A program made the translations under genes and the position numbers. Shown here one piece after another: positions 1 to 7,505 of a DNA stretch of 7,505 bases. Position 1 is the stretch's first letter, and each line of letters opens with the position of its first letter. Source of the stretch: Fimbriimonadales bacterium (lineage in GTDB: Bacteria > Armatimonadota > Fimbriimonadia > Fimbriimonadales > Fimbriimonadaceae); assembly GCA_026392145.1 (NCBI GenBank), contig JAPLCS010000417.1, positions 1 through 7,505 of the forward strand, read 5' to 3'. Under the pieces are notes generated by a model. That model was not told where the DNA came from and ran no database searches. It saw only the letters and a list, made by a program, of their open reading frames with translations.

Positions 1-1301
1 CACCCAAGTATCTCCATCCAATATCTCCAGTCTGTAGTGCAATGAAGCAATTAAAATTCATCGTGGCTTTGGAGACCGTTGCTTCGAAGTCTGATTTTGA
101 CTTGACATTCCACAGTCCTGAAACCGCTTCGTATGATTTCAGCTCCCTTTTCGCATACACTCTCTTTCTGGAAAACCCAATGAACTTGGATGGAACTTCA
201 TAAACAATTGGCCCAAACTCAGTCTCTCTCCTTGCCAAAAATTTTGATTCACCGCCTTTTACAGGAACTTGTACTGAAACAATCTTTATTGGTTTTTCCG
301 TGTCGTCTACTTTGTACTTTCCATCCTTTACTTTGCTCAGATAGATATCTTCAGTATCAGCTACACCCGTAGTAAGCCCCCAGGCCGCACTCTGAGTTGC
401 TCCTACTAAAACTCCAGGCACTCCCGGTACCGTCATTCCGGCTACATCTAAATCGGGAGAGTGAAGTGAAATTTCATGAACGTAAAGGACTTTTTGTCTT
501 AGACATGGAAGGTGAGACGACCACACAATAGCTACCAGATTGAAACGGAGTTCTGAGACTTTCAGCTTTGGTTCTTGCTTCATTCATTGAAGCAACACGT
601 GCACCCGGCAGTAACTCAAACATGGATAAGTCAGGAAGTTGAGTGAGGTGCCTTAATGTAATGCTCGGTGAAAGAGAGGGGAACTTTGGTGGGATAACTT
701 TGTCGTCTTCTGCATAGCAGGTTGGAATTGCGGACGGATCATTTTGCCAGGCAAGGTCATCAAAAACATCTAGCGCTCGCTTTCCAATTTTTGACTGAGC
801 TTCTAAGTACCGGTAAAGAGCAAAATTCCTGAGTTCACCTGCACCACCTCTGCCGAAAATCTGAACAAGTTGAATGGTAATTGCTGCTGAATCAATTTCT
901 GTCCATGGTTTGGGTTTTAGCTCATTCTCTGCATATTGAGGAGGCAAATTGCCTTCAGAGATAAACTTATTAACACCCTTTGCATATTGCCTGAACCATT
1001 CTTGAACTTTCGGTTCAAGTGTTTCAAATTGCTCTCTTATTTCGGTCTGAGTATAGAACTGCTGAAACTGCTGTAAATCAGCCGAAAAAGATTTTTCACC
1101 AAAGACCTCCGCTAACTGACTTTGAGCAGTTCTTCGACTCATTTCCATTTGCCAGAGGCGATCCTGAGCAGTGGCATATCCTGCCCAATACATAGCTTCA
1201 TTGGTCGTATTGGCCCGAATAACTGGCACGCCGTAATCATCTCTCGAAAGTGGCGTCGGTTTATGAGGATTCAAAATTGCTAATGCCAAAGAAAGCCACA
1301 T
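1..1301 (-). pseudogene. Penicillin acylase family (Ntn-hydrolase) gene, frameshifted and internally deleted, 3' end beyond window
   Basis: Family members are exported, autoprocessed amidases that cleave amides such as beta-lactam side chains or acyl-homoserine lactones. The first part (474-1301, 275 codons) is the alpha-chain region: RDDYGVPVI at residues 20-28 and GYATAQDRLWQME at 41-53, both hallmarks. It reaches the predicted autocatalytic serine (Ser257 in SGSYCVVVS, codon 531-533), then runs out of frame after SKTKSPL and stops at 474-476. Another minus frame resumes at about 475 and stays open for 158 codons to the window edge. It reads as beta chain: EISLHSPDLDVAG, GVPGVLVGATQSAAWGLTTG and FIALQTGDIGWRYLG. 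Compared with E. coli penicillin G acylase from memory, about 14 residues between these parts, including the conserved GPQ/DPH segment, appear missing. The usual Ser-Asn after processing is Ser-Tyr. The N terminus is hydrophobic but a poor signal peptide. Substrate is unknown. A sequencing error could explain the frame change, but not easily the missing segment. Confidence 0.8.
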
Positions 1302-1335
1302 ATCGATAGTTTAGCTCGTTCCCCGGATAAAACAA
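1302..1335 (-). promoter_or_regulatory. Possible promoter for the acylase gene, giving a leaderless mRNA
   Basis: On the minus strand, TTGTTT (1335-1330) and TAAACT (1313-1308) lie 16 bp apart. They match the sigma-70 consensus at 3/6 and 4/6 positions. The -10 hexamer ends six bases before the ATG at 1301, so transcription would begin at or next to the start codon. No Shine-Dalgarno lies at normal distance; the only purine run, GGGGA, is about 18 bases upstream. Both observations fit a leaderless transcript, but the hexamers are weak and this is inference. The -35 overlaps the T tract of the upstream terminator. Confidence 0.25.
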
Positions 1336-1366
1336 AAAAAGCTCCACAAGACAATGTGGAGCTTTT
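1334..1366 (-). terminator. Intrinsic terminator of the subtilase gene
   Basis: The hairpin arms AGCTCCACA and TGTGGAGCT are perfectly complementary and extend with A:T pairs to 12 bp (1337-1348 with 1355-1366) around a six-base loop (1349-1354). Read on the minus strand, the stem is followed by seven T (1340-1334), a classic rho-independent signal 22 bp after the protease stop codon. On the plus strand the stem ends in only four T, so activity there would be weaker. It separates the protease from the acylase gene and argues that the latter has its own promoter. Confidence 0.9.
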
Positions 1367-1387
1367 CTCATCAATAGAATTTTCAGA

Positions 1388-3064
1388 CTATGGAGTAGCC
1401 TTCTGAAGTCCCTCAAAGTTAATTCGATCCAACGTAAGTTGGAAGCTTGAAGTACCTCCAGTCAAAGGTCTCAAGGCTCGAACTCTCACTTGAACTAAAC
1501 CAGTACTCGAAAGATACTGTCCGAATGTGGAAAGCGTGATTGGGAAGTTAACATTAGTATTTGTGTTTCCAGTAGTGGCTGGTAAGGTTCCAGTTCCCAA
1601 TACATCCCAGGTCTGCTTAGTATTGTTAAACAAGGATATCGTGACCGTACAAGTACCACCAGAGCGTCCGTTTAATCCAAAATAAAGATTTTGCATGCTG
1701 GCAAGAGTGGTTGGAAGCTTGACTACAGTATCAACAGTAGCGGCTTGACCAATGTTTGTCTTTAATACGGTTCCAACGAGGAAGTTGGTGTTATCTACTT
1801 TATTAACAAGAACAGCAGCACCCGTTGATGTTGCCTTCGAAACGTTCACCCCTTCTGTAATTTTGTCAACGATCCCAATGACTGAGGTTTGCGCAGTTCC
1901 AACAAATGGAGTAGGCATCGGTATTTGTTGAAGAGCTTTGAAAGCATTGATTCTTCCGTAAACGGCCCATTTGGCTAAGGCACCTGTATCTGGAAGTGGA
2001 TCACAAGAAGACCTCATGATGTCACGAACCTGAACATTAGTTAGGTTTGGATTGCGTGAGAGCATCAATCCTGCCAAGCTGGCAGCAAATGGACATGCCA
2101 TCGATGTACCACTCATGAATGCATAGGAATTATCCGCTGAGAGATAAGTGGATAGCATCGACTCACCCGGAGCAGCAATTTGCACCCAAGTTCCGTAGGT
2201 TGAAAAACTTGCTTTCTTACCTGATGAGTTAGTAGCTCCGACTGAAATAACGTTAGAGTGGGCCGCAGGATAGCTCTTAGCTGTGTTGTTTGCATTTCCA
2301 GCCGCAGCAAAAATCACGACTCCTTTACTCCATGCATAGTTGACGGCATCTTGCTCTGCCAGACTTTGAGAAGGTCCACCGTAGGACATGGAAATCACTC
2401 TGGCTCCATTATCAGCAGCATAAGTAATTGCTCGTGTGGAATTTGCCGTTGTTAAAACGTTTCCTAATTTACAGGCCAATAGTCGGGCATTGAACGCAAG
2501 TGAAGCAACACCTTTGGCATTGTTTGTTCCTGCCATCGCAAGCCCAGCCGTATGGGTGCCGTGACCATTTCCGTCACTCAAATCAGTATTGTTGTTTGCG
2601 AAGTTATATCCTCCAGCAATTCTCCCCGCGAACTCTTCGTGAGTCACTCGGAATCCAGTATCTATAACTGCAATAATTGGACTTCCTTCTCCTTTGGCAA
2701 GATCCCAAGCCTGAGGAGCTTGTACCTGTGTCAAGCCATACTGTTGCGGAACGCCAGGATCATTCGGGGTGTAACTTAGATAACGTCTGTACACTGGTTC
2801 AGCGTAAACAACATTAGGATCTCTCTTAAGTGTTTCAATTGCCTGTGAAACGGTTTGTCCGGGTTGAATAGCCAGGGTTTCAAGACTGATTTCGGGAACA
2901 GCGCTTACCGTAATGCCTCGACTCATCATCTTGGCGAACGTCGAAACGGCGCTACCACGGTACTTGACCACGACTTGACCTGGAACAACATCATCTGAAA
3001 TTTGAGCGTTTGCAATGATTGGCAAAAGGCTCATACTGAGGGCGACGGCTCGTTGGAATTTCAT
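1388..3064 (-). CDS. Secreted subtilisin-like serine protease (peptidase family S8) with I9-type propeptide
   Basis: An exported endopeptidase of 558 residues, counted from the ATG at 3064. Residues 1-20 form a signal peptide (MKFQRA, hydrophobic core, ANA|Q cleavage site). Residues about 25-95 resemble an inhibitor_I9 propeptide (VVPGQVVVKYR to VYAEPVY). The catalytic domain spans about 110-380, with Asp135 (AVIDTG), His168 (GHGTHTAG), oxyanion Asn257 (AAAGN) and Ser321 (SGTSMACP) all present. The usual PHVAG after the serine is PFAAS. The last 170 residues are Thr/Ser/Asn-rich, probably beta-stranded, and match no domain I recognise; no sorting motif is evident. The frame is open up to a TTG at 3187, but that extension is not signal-like, so ATG 3064 is chosen, although it lacks a Shine-Dalgarno. 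A strong terminator follows the gene. Specific substrate unknown; family assignment is certain. Confidence 0.95.
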   Translation of the reverse strand: MKFQRAVALSMSLLPIIANAQISDDVVPGQVVVKYRGSAVSTFAKMMSRGITVSAVPEISLETLAIQPGQTVSQAIETLKRDPNVVYAEPVYRRYLSYTPNDPGVPQQYGLTQVQAPQAWDLAKGEGSPIIAVIDTGFRVTHEEFAGRIAGGYNFANNNTDLSDGNGHGTHTAGLAMAGTNNAKGVASLAFNARLLACKLGNVLTTANSTRAITYAADNGARVISMSYGGPSQSLAEQDAVNYAWSKGVVIFAAAGNANNTAKSYPAAHSNVISVGATNSSGKKASFSTYGTWVQIAAPGESMLSTYLSADNSYAFMSGTSMACPFAASLAGLMLSRNPNLTNVQVRDIMRSSCDPLPDTGALAKWAVYGRINAFKALQQIPMPTPFVGTAQTSVIGIVDKITEGVNVSKATSTGAAVLVNKVDNTNFLVGTVLKTNIGQAATVDTVVKLPTTLASMQNLYFGLNGRSGGTCTVTISLFNNTKQTWDVLGTGTLPATTGNTNTNVNFPITLSTFGQYLSSTGLVQVRVRALRPLTGGTSSFQLTLDRINFEGLQKATP

Positions 3065-3073
3065 AATAGGGGG

Positions 3074-3111
3074 ATTGGAAACCATGACGTTTCTAGTTAT
3101 TGGTTTCCAAT
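3074..3111. repeat. 11-bp perfect inverted repeat in the subtilase leader
   Basis: ATTGGAAACCA (3074-3084) and TGGTTTCCAAT (3101-3111) are exact reverse complements separated by 16 bases. The inner edge is 10 bases upstream of the chosen protease ATG at 3064. As RNA it could fold into an 11-bp hairpin just before the start codon. As DNA the arm centres are 27 bp apart, so it could be an operator. No T run follows on either strand, so it is not a simple terminator. Confidence 0.7.
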
Positions 3112-3151
3112 ATTCTTGACTATGCACCTTGAAAACATTGCTAGGAACGAT

Positions 3152-3190
3152 GAATATTTGGCCCCAAAGGTCGAATATTAGGTCCAAAGT
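3152..3190. repeat. Imperfect tandem direct repeat, 21-bp period, upstream of dnaK
   Basis: GAATATTTGGCCCCAAAGG (3152-3170) is followed by GAATATTAGGTCCAAAGT (3173-3190). The two share GAATATT, GG, C/CC and CAAAG, with three substitutions and a one-base gap. The period of 21 bp is two helical turns, which places both copies on one DNA face. The repeat lies 80-118 bp before the dnaK start and just upstream of the weak -10 candidate. A further GAATATTGG occurs on the minus strand at 3115-3107. Confidence 0.55.
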
Positions 3191-3261
3191 AACGTTTCGG
3201 GTATTCTATGCGTATACATGAGTGTTAGAGGCTCAAGTAACTTAATGCCTTAACAGTAAGT

Positions 3262-3265
3262 AGGA
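3262..3265 (+). promoter_or_regulatory. Ribosome binding site of dnaK
   Basis: AGGA lies five bases before the ATG at 3271. It is a modest Shine-Dalgarno that agrees with the start giving the canonical DnaK N terminus ([14 protein letters not shown]). Confidence 0.6.
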
Positions 3266-3270
3266 AATAA

Positions 3271-5148
<1,878 letters not shown>

Positions 5149-5168
5149 AGTTTAGGCGCACATTGAGA

Positions 5169-5198
5169 GCCTCGCTACTTCGGAAGCGAGGCTTTTTT
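5169..5198 (+). terminator. Intrinsic terminator of dnaK with UUCG tetraloop
   Basis: GCCTCGCT (5169-5176) pairs with AGCGAGGC (5185-5192). Inside lies an A-A mismatch, then a C-UUCG-G tetraloop (5178-5183). Six T follow (5193-5198). It begins 20 bp after the dnaK stop codon. The T tract overlaps the stop codon of the convergent permease gene at 5197. On the minus strand the hairpin is not followed by T, so it is a poor terminator for the transporter operon. Confidence 0.93.
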
Positions 5199-6039
5199 AT
5201 TTACCACCAGTGGTGGAAATTCCCTGAATAAATGTACGCTGAGCAAAGAAAAAGAGTACGACAATGGGAATAGTGAAAAGGGTAGAAGCAGCCATAAGTT
5301 GCATCCAATTAACATAGTAGTTACTCAGAAATTGTTGTAATCCATAGGCCAGGGTGTACTTGCTTGGTTCTGGCAAGTAAAGAAGGGGTCCAAGGAAATC
5401 ATTCCACGCACCCAAGAAAGCAAAGAGGGCACAAGTGGCAAGAGCAGGTCGACTTAAAGGCACGATCAGTCGGTAGAAAATCATCCAGTCTGTTGCTCCA
5501 TCTACTTTCGCTGATTCACTCAATTCGCCCGGTAAGTTTTTGAAGAATTGTGTTAATAGAAAGATGAAGAAGGGTGAGCCGCACAAACTAGGAACAATCA
5601 GAGGCAGATAAGTCCCGTACCATCCCAAAGATCGATACATGGAAAAGATGGGAATCATCGTAACCTGAGCTGGCAATGCCATAGTGGACAGCATTACGAA
5701 AAACCAAACATTTGAACCAACAAATTTCAATCTTGCAAATCCATAGGCAACGATTGAACTTGAAACTACACTTGCCACCACAATCACTGCACAAAGCATG
5801 AGCGTATTGCGAAGGTACAGCATGAATGGCATAGTATTCAGAGAGTCGGGATAATTGTTCCAAGCGATGGGGTGGGGAATCATGCTTGCGAGACTGAAGG
5901 TTCCTGTCGCACCTGACTTGCTATAAACTTGGTCCTCAGGCTTAAGAGACGTGCTAACCATCCAGAGCAGAGGAAGCAGTGGCGGCACACTCAAAATAAG
6001 TAGGGTCGCGTAGACAAAGAATTTTTGTAGCTTAGTCAT
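5197..6039 (-). CDS. Carbohydrate ABC transporter permease, MalG/UgpE-like (CUT1 family)
   Basis: Inner-membrane subunit of a sugar ABC importer, pairing with the MalF-like permease whose end lies at 7425-7505. From ATG 6039 it has 280 residues, normal for the family, with about six hydrophobic segments: an N-terminal one around PPLLPLLWMVSTSLKP, then the conserved permease core. The EAA loop that contacts the ATPase is clear as ELSESAKVDGATDWMIFYRL followed by IVPLSRPAL. Periplasmic WNNYPDSL and NTLMLC also fit MalG-type proteins. The start overlaps the end of the binding-protein gene by 8 bp. An in-frame TTG at 6042 sits at better spacing from the AAGGAG at 6055-6050 (7 rather than 10 bases), so the protein may begin one residue earlier. 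Substrate cannot be read from sequence; mono-, di- or oligosaccharides or glycerol-3-phosphate are possible. The stop codon abuts the dnaK terminator. Confidence 0.95.
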   Translation of the reverse strand: MTKLQKFFVYATLLILSVPPLLPLLWMVSTSLKPEDQVYSKSGATGTFSLASMIPHPIAWNNYPDSLNTMPFMLYLRNTLMLCAVIVVASVVSSSIVAYGFARLKFVGSNVWFFVMLSTMALPAQVTMIPIFSMYRSLGWYGTYLPLIVPSLCGSPFFIFLLTQFFKNLPGELSESAKVDGATDWMIFYRLIVPLSRPALATCALFAFLGAWNDFLGPLLYLPEPSKYTLAYGLQQFLSNYYVNWMQLMAASTLFTIPIVVLFFFAQRTFIQGISTTGGK

Positions 6040-7435
6040 CAAAGCCCAACTCCTTCCTCTTCTTCAGTTCTTCTTGAACTCGAATTTGCATTTGCTTGAG
6101 AGTAGCCTCTGGCGACTGTGAGCCACGGAGTGCCGAATCTTCAGCTCGTTGAATCTGGTCTAAATAGAACTGAAGATAACCAACCGAGGGCATTGAATGA
6201 CAATTGGGACCACCCAATATGTTTACAAATGTTTTGAACTGCGGATTTTCTTTCAAATAGCTTGAATAAATGGGCGAATTGGCAACATCGGGTGATAATG
6301 GTAACCACCCGCCCCAGGTGTAGAACTCAGCAGCTCGTTCAGGTTTAGTTAAACCACTCCAAAACTTTACGAACTCAAATGCACCTTTCTTCTGTTTTGC
6401 AGACTCAGGAATAATCATGAAGTTACCGCCAACAGCACCCGCAAGAGGCTTACCTTTAGCAGGCGGAATTACTGGCCACACTCGATAATCCATTCCTTTC
6501 TTGTATTTTCGAATCTCTTCAACTCGCCATTGCCCATCGTAAGCAATTGAAACAGCACCCGCAATAAACGGCCAGGCTCCAGTACTGCTTGAACTATTTT
6601 GGCTTTCCCAAAATCTAGTCGCATTGTCAAATCCAACTGTCTTCTTCTGATTAACCATTGCGGCCAAAGCCTGAACTTGACTCGGTGTATTCATGAGCAA
6701 TTTATGGTTCGTTGAATCGTAGAATCCATCTCCCCAAGCATACGAGTGAGTGAGCAAAGACGACACACTGAGGCCCATCCTCGTCAATACCCTTTGATCA
6801 TAGATGTCAAGAGCTTGACCTATTTTCACAAGTTCTTCAAAGGTTGCTGGGGGATTGTCCGGGTTGATTCCCTTTGCTCTAAGCTGATCGCAATTGACGT
6901 AATAGCCGTACAAGTCAGCTCCAATTGTGATCCCGTAGGTTTTGCCACGATATTGACCGCTTTCTCGTATTGACGGATACGGAACACGGTGAAAGTAATC
7001 TCGCTCAGCAGGGGTCATCAATGTCTCTAAATCAGTAAGTAAACCGCCTGAAGCAAAAGTAGGAATAGCTCCATTCCAAATGGACATGACATCTGGTGGA
7101 ACTCCTCCTGTAGTAGATAGAATCAGTTTTGCATCGGATCCAGAACCAGTGACAAACATTCCCTGGACTTCATATTCTGTTTGAGATTCGTTAAATCTGT
7201 CTATTATGTTGCCAACTACTTTCTCCCACTCGCCCCCCCATCTATGCCAGAAGACAACTTTGGTTCGATTGGGATATTTACGTGCGGGTGGTTTCGCCGA
7301 TGCTAGAACAAAAACGCACAAAATAAAAGCAAGCAAGAGACCAAAAACAAGTCTAAATTTTCGCCTAACAGGTTGATCCGATTCCCCCGGATAGACAGAT
7401 TGGTTGACATTTTCTGTTGGTAAATCACTTTCCAT
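6032..7435 (-). CDS. Sugar ABC transporter substrate-binding protein, membrane-anchored (SBP_bac_1-like)
   Basis: Captures sugar outside the membrane and delivers it to the two permeases encoded on either side. The 467 residues start with about 28 polar residues including RRKFR (24-28), then one hydrophobic segment (about 29-47, VFGLLLAFILCVFVLASA), then the mature domain. The mature part opens with TKVVFWHRWGGEWEKVVGNI (about 58-77). It continues with features common in CUT1 binding proteins: PPDVMSIWNGAIPTFASGGLLTDL in two parts, YGITIGADLYGYYVNCDQL, and GAVSIAYDGQWRVEEI with GGNFMIIPESAKQKKGAFEF further on. Cys40 lies inside the hydrophobic stretch without a proper lipobox. The protein is therefore more likely anchored by its uncleaved N-terminal helix, or cut after ASA47, than lipidated. 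Start ATG 7435 follows AGGTGG by 7 bases. The gene overlaps both neighbours. Ligand unknown. Confidence 0.93.
   Translation of the reverse strand: MESDLPTENVNQSVYPGESDQPVRRKFRLVFGLLLAFILCVFVLASAKPPARKYPNRTKVVFWHRWGGEWEKVVGNIIDRFNESQTEYEVQGMFVTGSGSDAKLILSTTGGVPPDVMSIWNGAIPTFASGGLLTDLETLMTPAERDYFHRVPYPSIRESGQYRGKTYGITIGADLYGYYVNCDQLRAKGINPDNPPATFEELVKIGQALDIYDQRVLTRMGLSVSSLLTHSYAWGDGFYDSTNHKLLMNTPSQVQALAAMVNQKKTVGFDNATRFWESQNSSSSTGAWPFIAGAVSIAYDGQWRVEEIRKYKKGMDYRVWPVIPPAKGKPLAGAVGGNFMIIPESAKQKKGAFEFVKFWSGLTKPERAAEFYTWGGWLPLSPDVANSPIYSSYLKENPQFKTFVNILGGPNCHSMPSVGYLQFYLDQIQRAEDSALRGSQSPEATLKQMQIRVQEELKKRKELGFDD
6050..6055 (-). promoter_or_regulatory. Ribosome binding site of the MalG-like permease, inside the binding-protein gene
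   Basis: AAGGAG on the minus strand is formed by the Lys-Glu codons near the C terminus of the binding protein (KKRKELGFDD). It is 7 bases from TTG 6042 and 10 from ATG 6039. This is the main evidence in the start choice and indicates translational coupling. Confidence 0.7.
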
Positions 7436-7505
7436 AATGCACCCACCTGGTATGTGATCTAAAAATGACAGCGGTAATAAAGATTATGAGAACAAACAGA
7501 ACCCA
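7425..7505 (-). CDS. C-terminal end of a MalF/UgpA-like sugar ABC transporter permease (partial)
   Basis: Only the last 26 codons and the TGA stop (7427-7425) are in the window. They read as a final transmembrane helix (WVLFVLIIFITAVIF), then RSHTRWVHYGK. A last helix followed by a short basic tail with R-W-V-x-Y is characteristic of the C terminus of MalF/LacF/UgpA-type permeases. That makes this the likely partner of the MalG-like protein at 5197-6039. The stop overlaps the start of the binding-protein gene by 11 bp (7425-7435), showing one operon. The fragment is short, so the call rests on the motif and on gene context. Confidence 0.75.
   Translation of the reverse strand, partial: WVLFVLIIFITAVIFRSHTRWVHYGK
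7443..7448 (-). promoter_or_regulatory. Ribosome binding site of the binding protein, inside the upstream permease
   Basis: AGGTGG on the minus strand (5/6 to AGGAGG) lies 7 bases before ATG 7435. The same bases are the Arg-Trp codons of the conserved RWVHY ending of the upstream permease, so one stretch serves as both coding and translation signal. Confidence 0.65.

Larger units (their letters stand above)
3065..3270. promoter_or_regulatory. Divergent promoter region between subtilase and dnaK
   Basis: This 206-bp non-coding stretch must drive the protease leftward and dnaK rightward. Candidate -10 elements overlap: TATACA (3213-3218) on the plus strand, 52 bp before the dnaK ATG, and TAGAAT (3208-3203) on the minus strand, 5/6 to consensus. 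Neither has a convincing -35, so exact promoters are uncertain. The region also holds a direct repeat with 21-bp period and an 11-bp inverted repeat, listed separately. No full CIRCE element (HrcA operator) is present, so any heat control of dnaK would need another mechanism. Confidence 0.45.

Noticed and set aside
190..372. 60-codon plus-strand open frame opposite the acylase beta-chain region
   Set aside because: The minus strand here encodes well-conserved acylase residues; the plus-strand translation is low-complexity Leu/Ser/Gln with no motif.
470..500. Programmed ribosomal frameshift joining the two acylase frames
   Set aside because: The AAAAA run at 491-495 is only weakly slippery, no stimulatory structure is evident, and a shift there would still leave about 14 conserved residues missing. 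Mutation or assembly error is simpler.
2113..2455. Small open frames on both strands within the subtilase gene
   Set aside because: They lie wholly inside a gene with clear protein motifs, have no ribosome sites and show no recognisable protein features. They are chance open frames.
3065..3187. Longer N terminus of the subtilase starting at TTG 3187, or at ATG 3085
   Set aside because: The extra residues are not signal-like and contain the inverted repeat. MKFQRA followed by a hydrophobic core and ANA|Q is a normal signal peptide start, and no Shine-Dalgarno favours the longer forms.
3220..3228. Half of a CIRCE-like element (GAGTGTTAG) upstream of dnaK
   Set aside because: It matches the right half-site at 7/9, but the bases nine positions upstream do not resemble the TTAGCACTC left half, so no HrcA operator is supported.
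7313..7323. Lipoprotein lipobox at Cys40 of the binding protein
   Set aside because: The residues before Cys are F-I-L, without a small residue at -1, and hydrophobic sequence continues after the Cys. This does not fit the lipobox pattern.

Overview
The window (about 44% G+C by eye) reads as ordinary bacterial chromosome. The DnaK has the long nucleotide-binding-domain form usual in diderm bacteria and a [12 protein letters not shown] substrate domain. The exported subtilase and the membrane-anchored sugar-binding protein have a style I associate with Armatimonadota (Fimbriimonadales-like). That assignment is inference from protein style only; no rRNA or marker search was possible.

Layout, left to right. 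(1) 1-1301, minus strand: a penicillin-acylase-family (Ntn-hydrolase) gene, broken just after its predicted catalytic serine. It shows a frame change and an apparent loss of about 14 codons, and its 3' end runs off the left edge. (2) 1334-1366: a strong intrinsic terminator between this gene and the next gene upstream. (3) 1388-3064, minus strand: a secreted subtilisin-like (S8) protease with signal peptide, I9-type propeptide, complete catalytic residues and an unassigned C-terminal domain. (4) 3065-3270: a divergent regulatory region holding an 11-bp perfect inverted repeat and several GAATATT-type boxes. (5) 3271-5148, plus strand: a complete, stand-alone dnaK, closed by a UUCG-tetraloop terminator that abuts the next, convergent gene. 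(6) 5197-7505, minus strand: three overlapping genes of a carbohydrate ABC importer (CUT1 type). In transcription order these are the C-terminal end of a MalF/UgpA-like permease (entering from the right edge), a membrane-anchored solute-binding protein, and a MalG/UgpE-like permease.

The three transporter genes clearly work together: both junctions are short overlaps, and each Shine-Dalgarno lies inside the upstream coding sequence. No ATPase gene is visible, so it is either outside the window or shared. The protease, DnaK and acylase look like independent transcription units. I see no tRNA, rRNA, CRISPR, insertion sequence or defence system, and no gene-free stretch over 300 bases. The points most worth a second look are the break in the acylase, the repeat-rich dnaK/protease intergenic region, and the permease-binding protein-permease gene order. 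I do not see a convincing new biological system.
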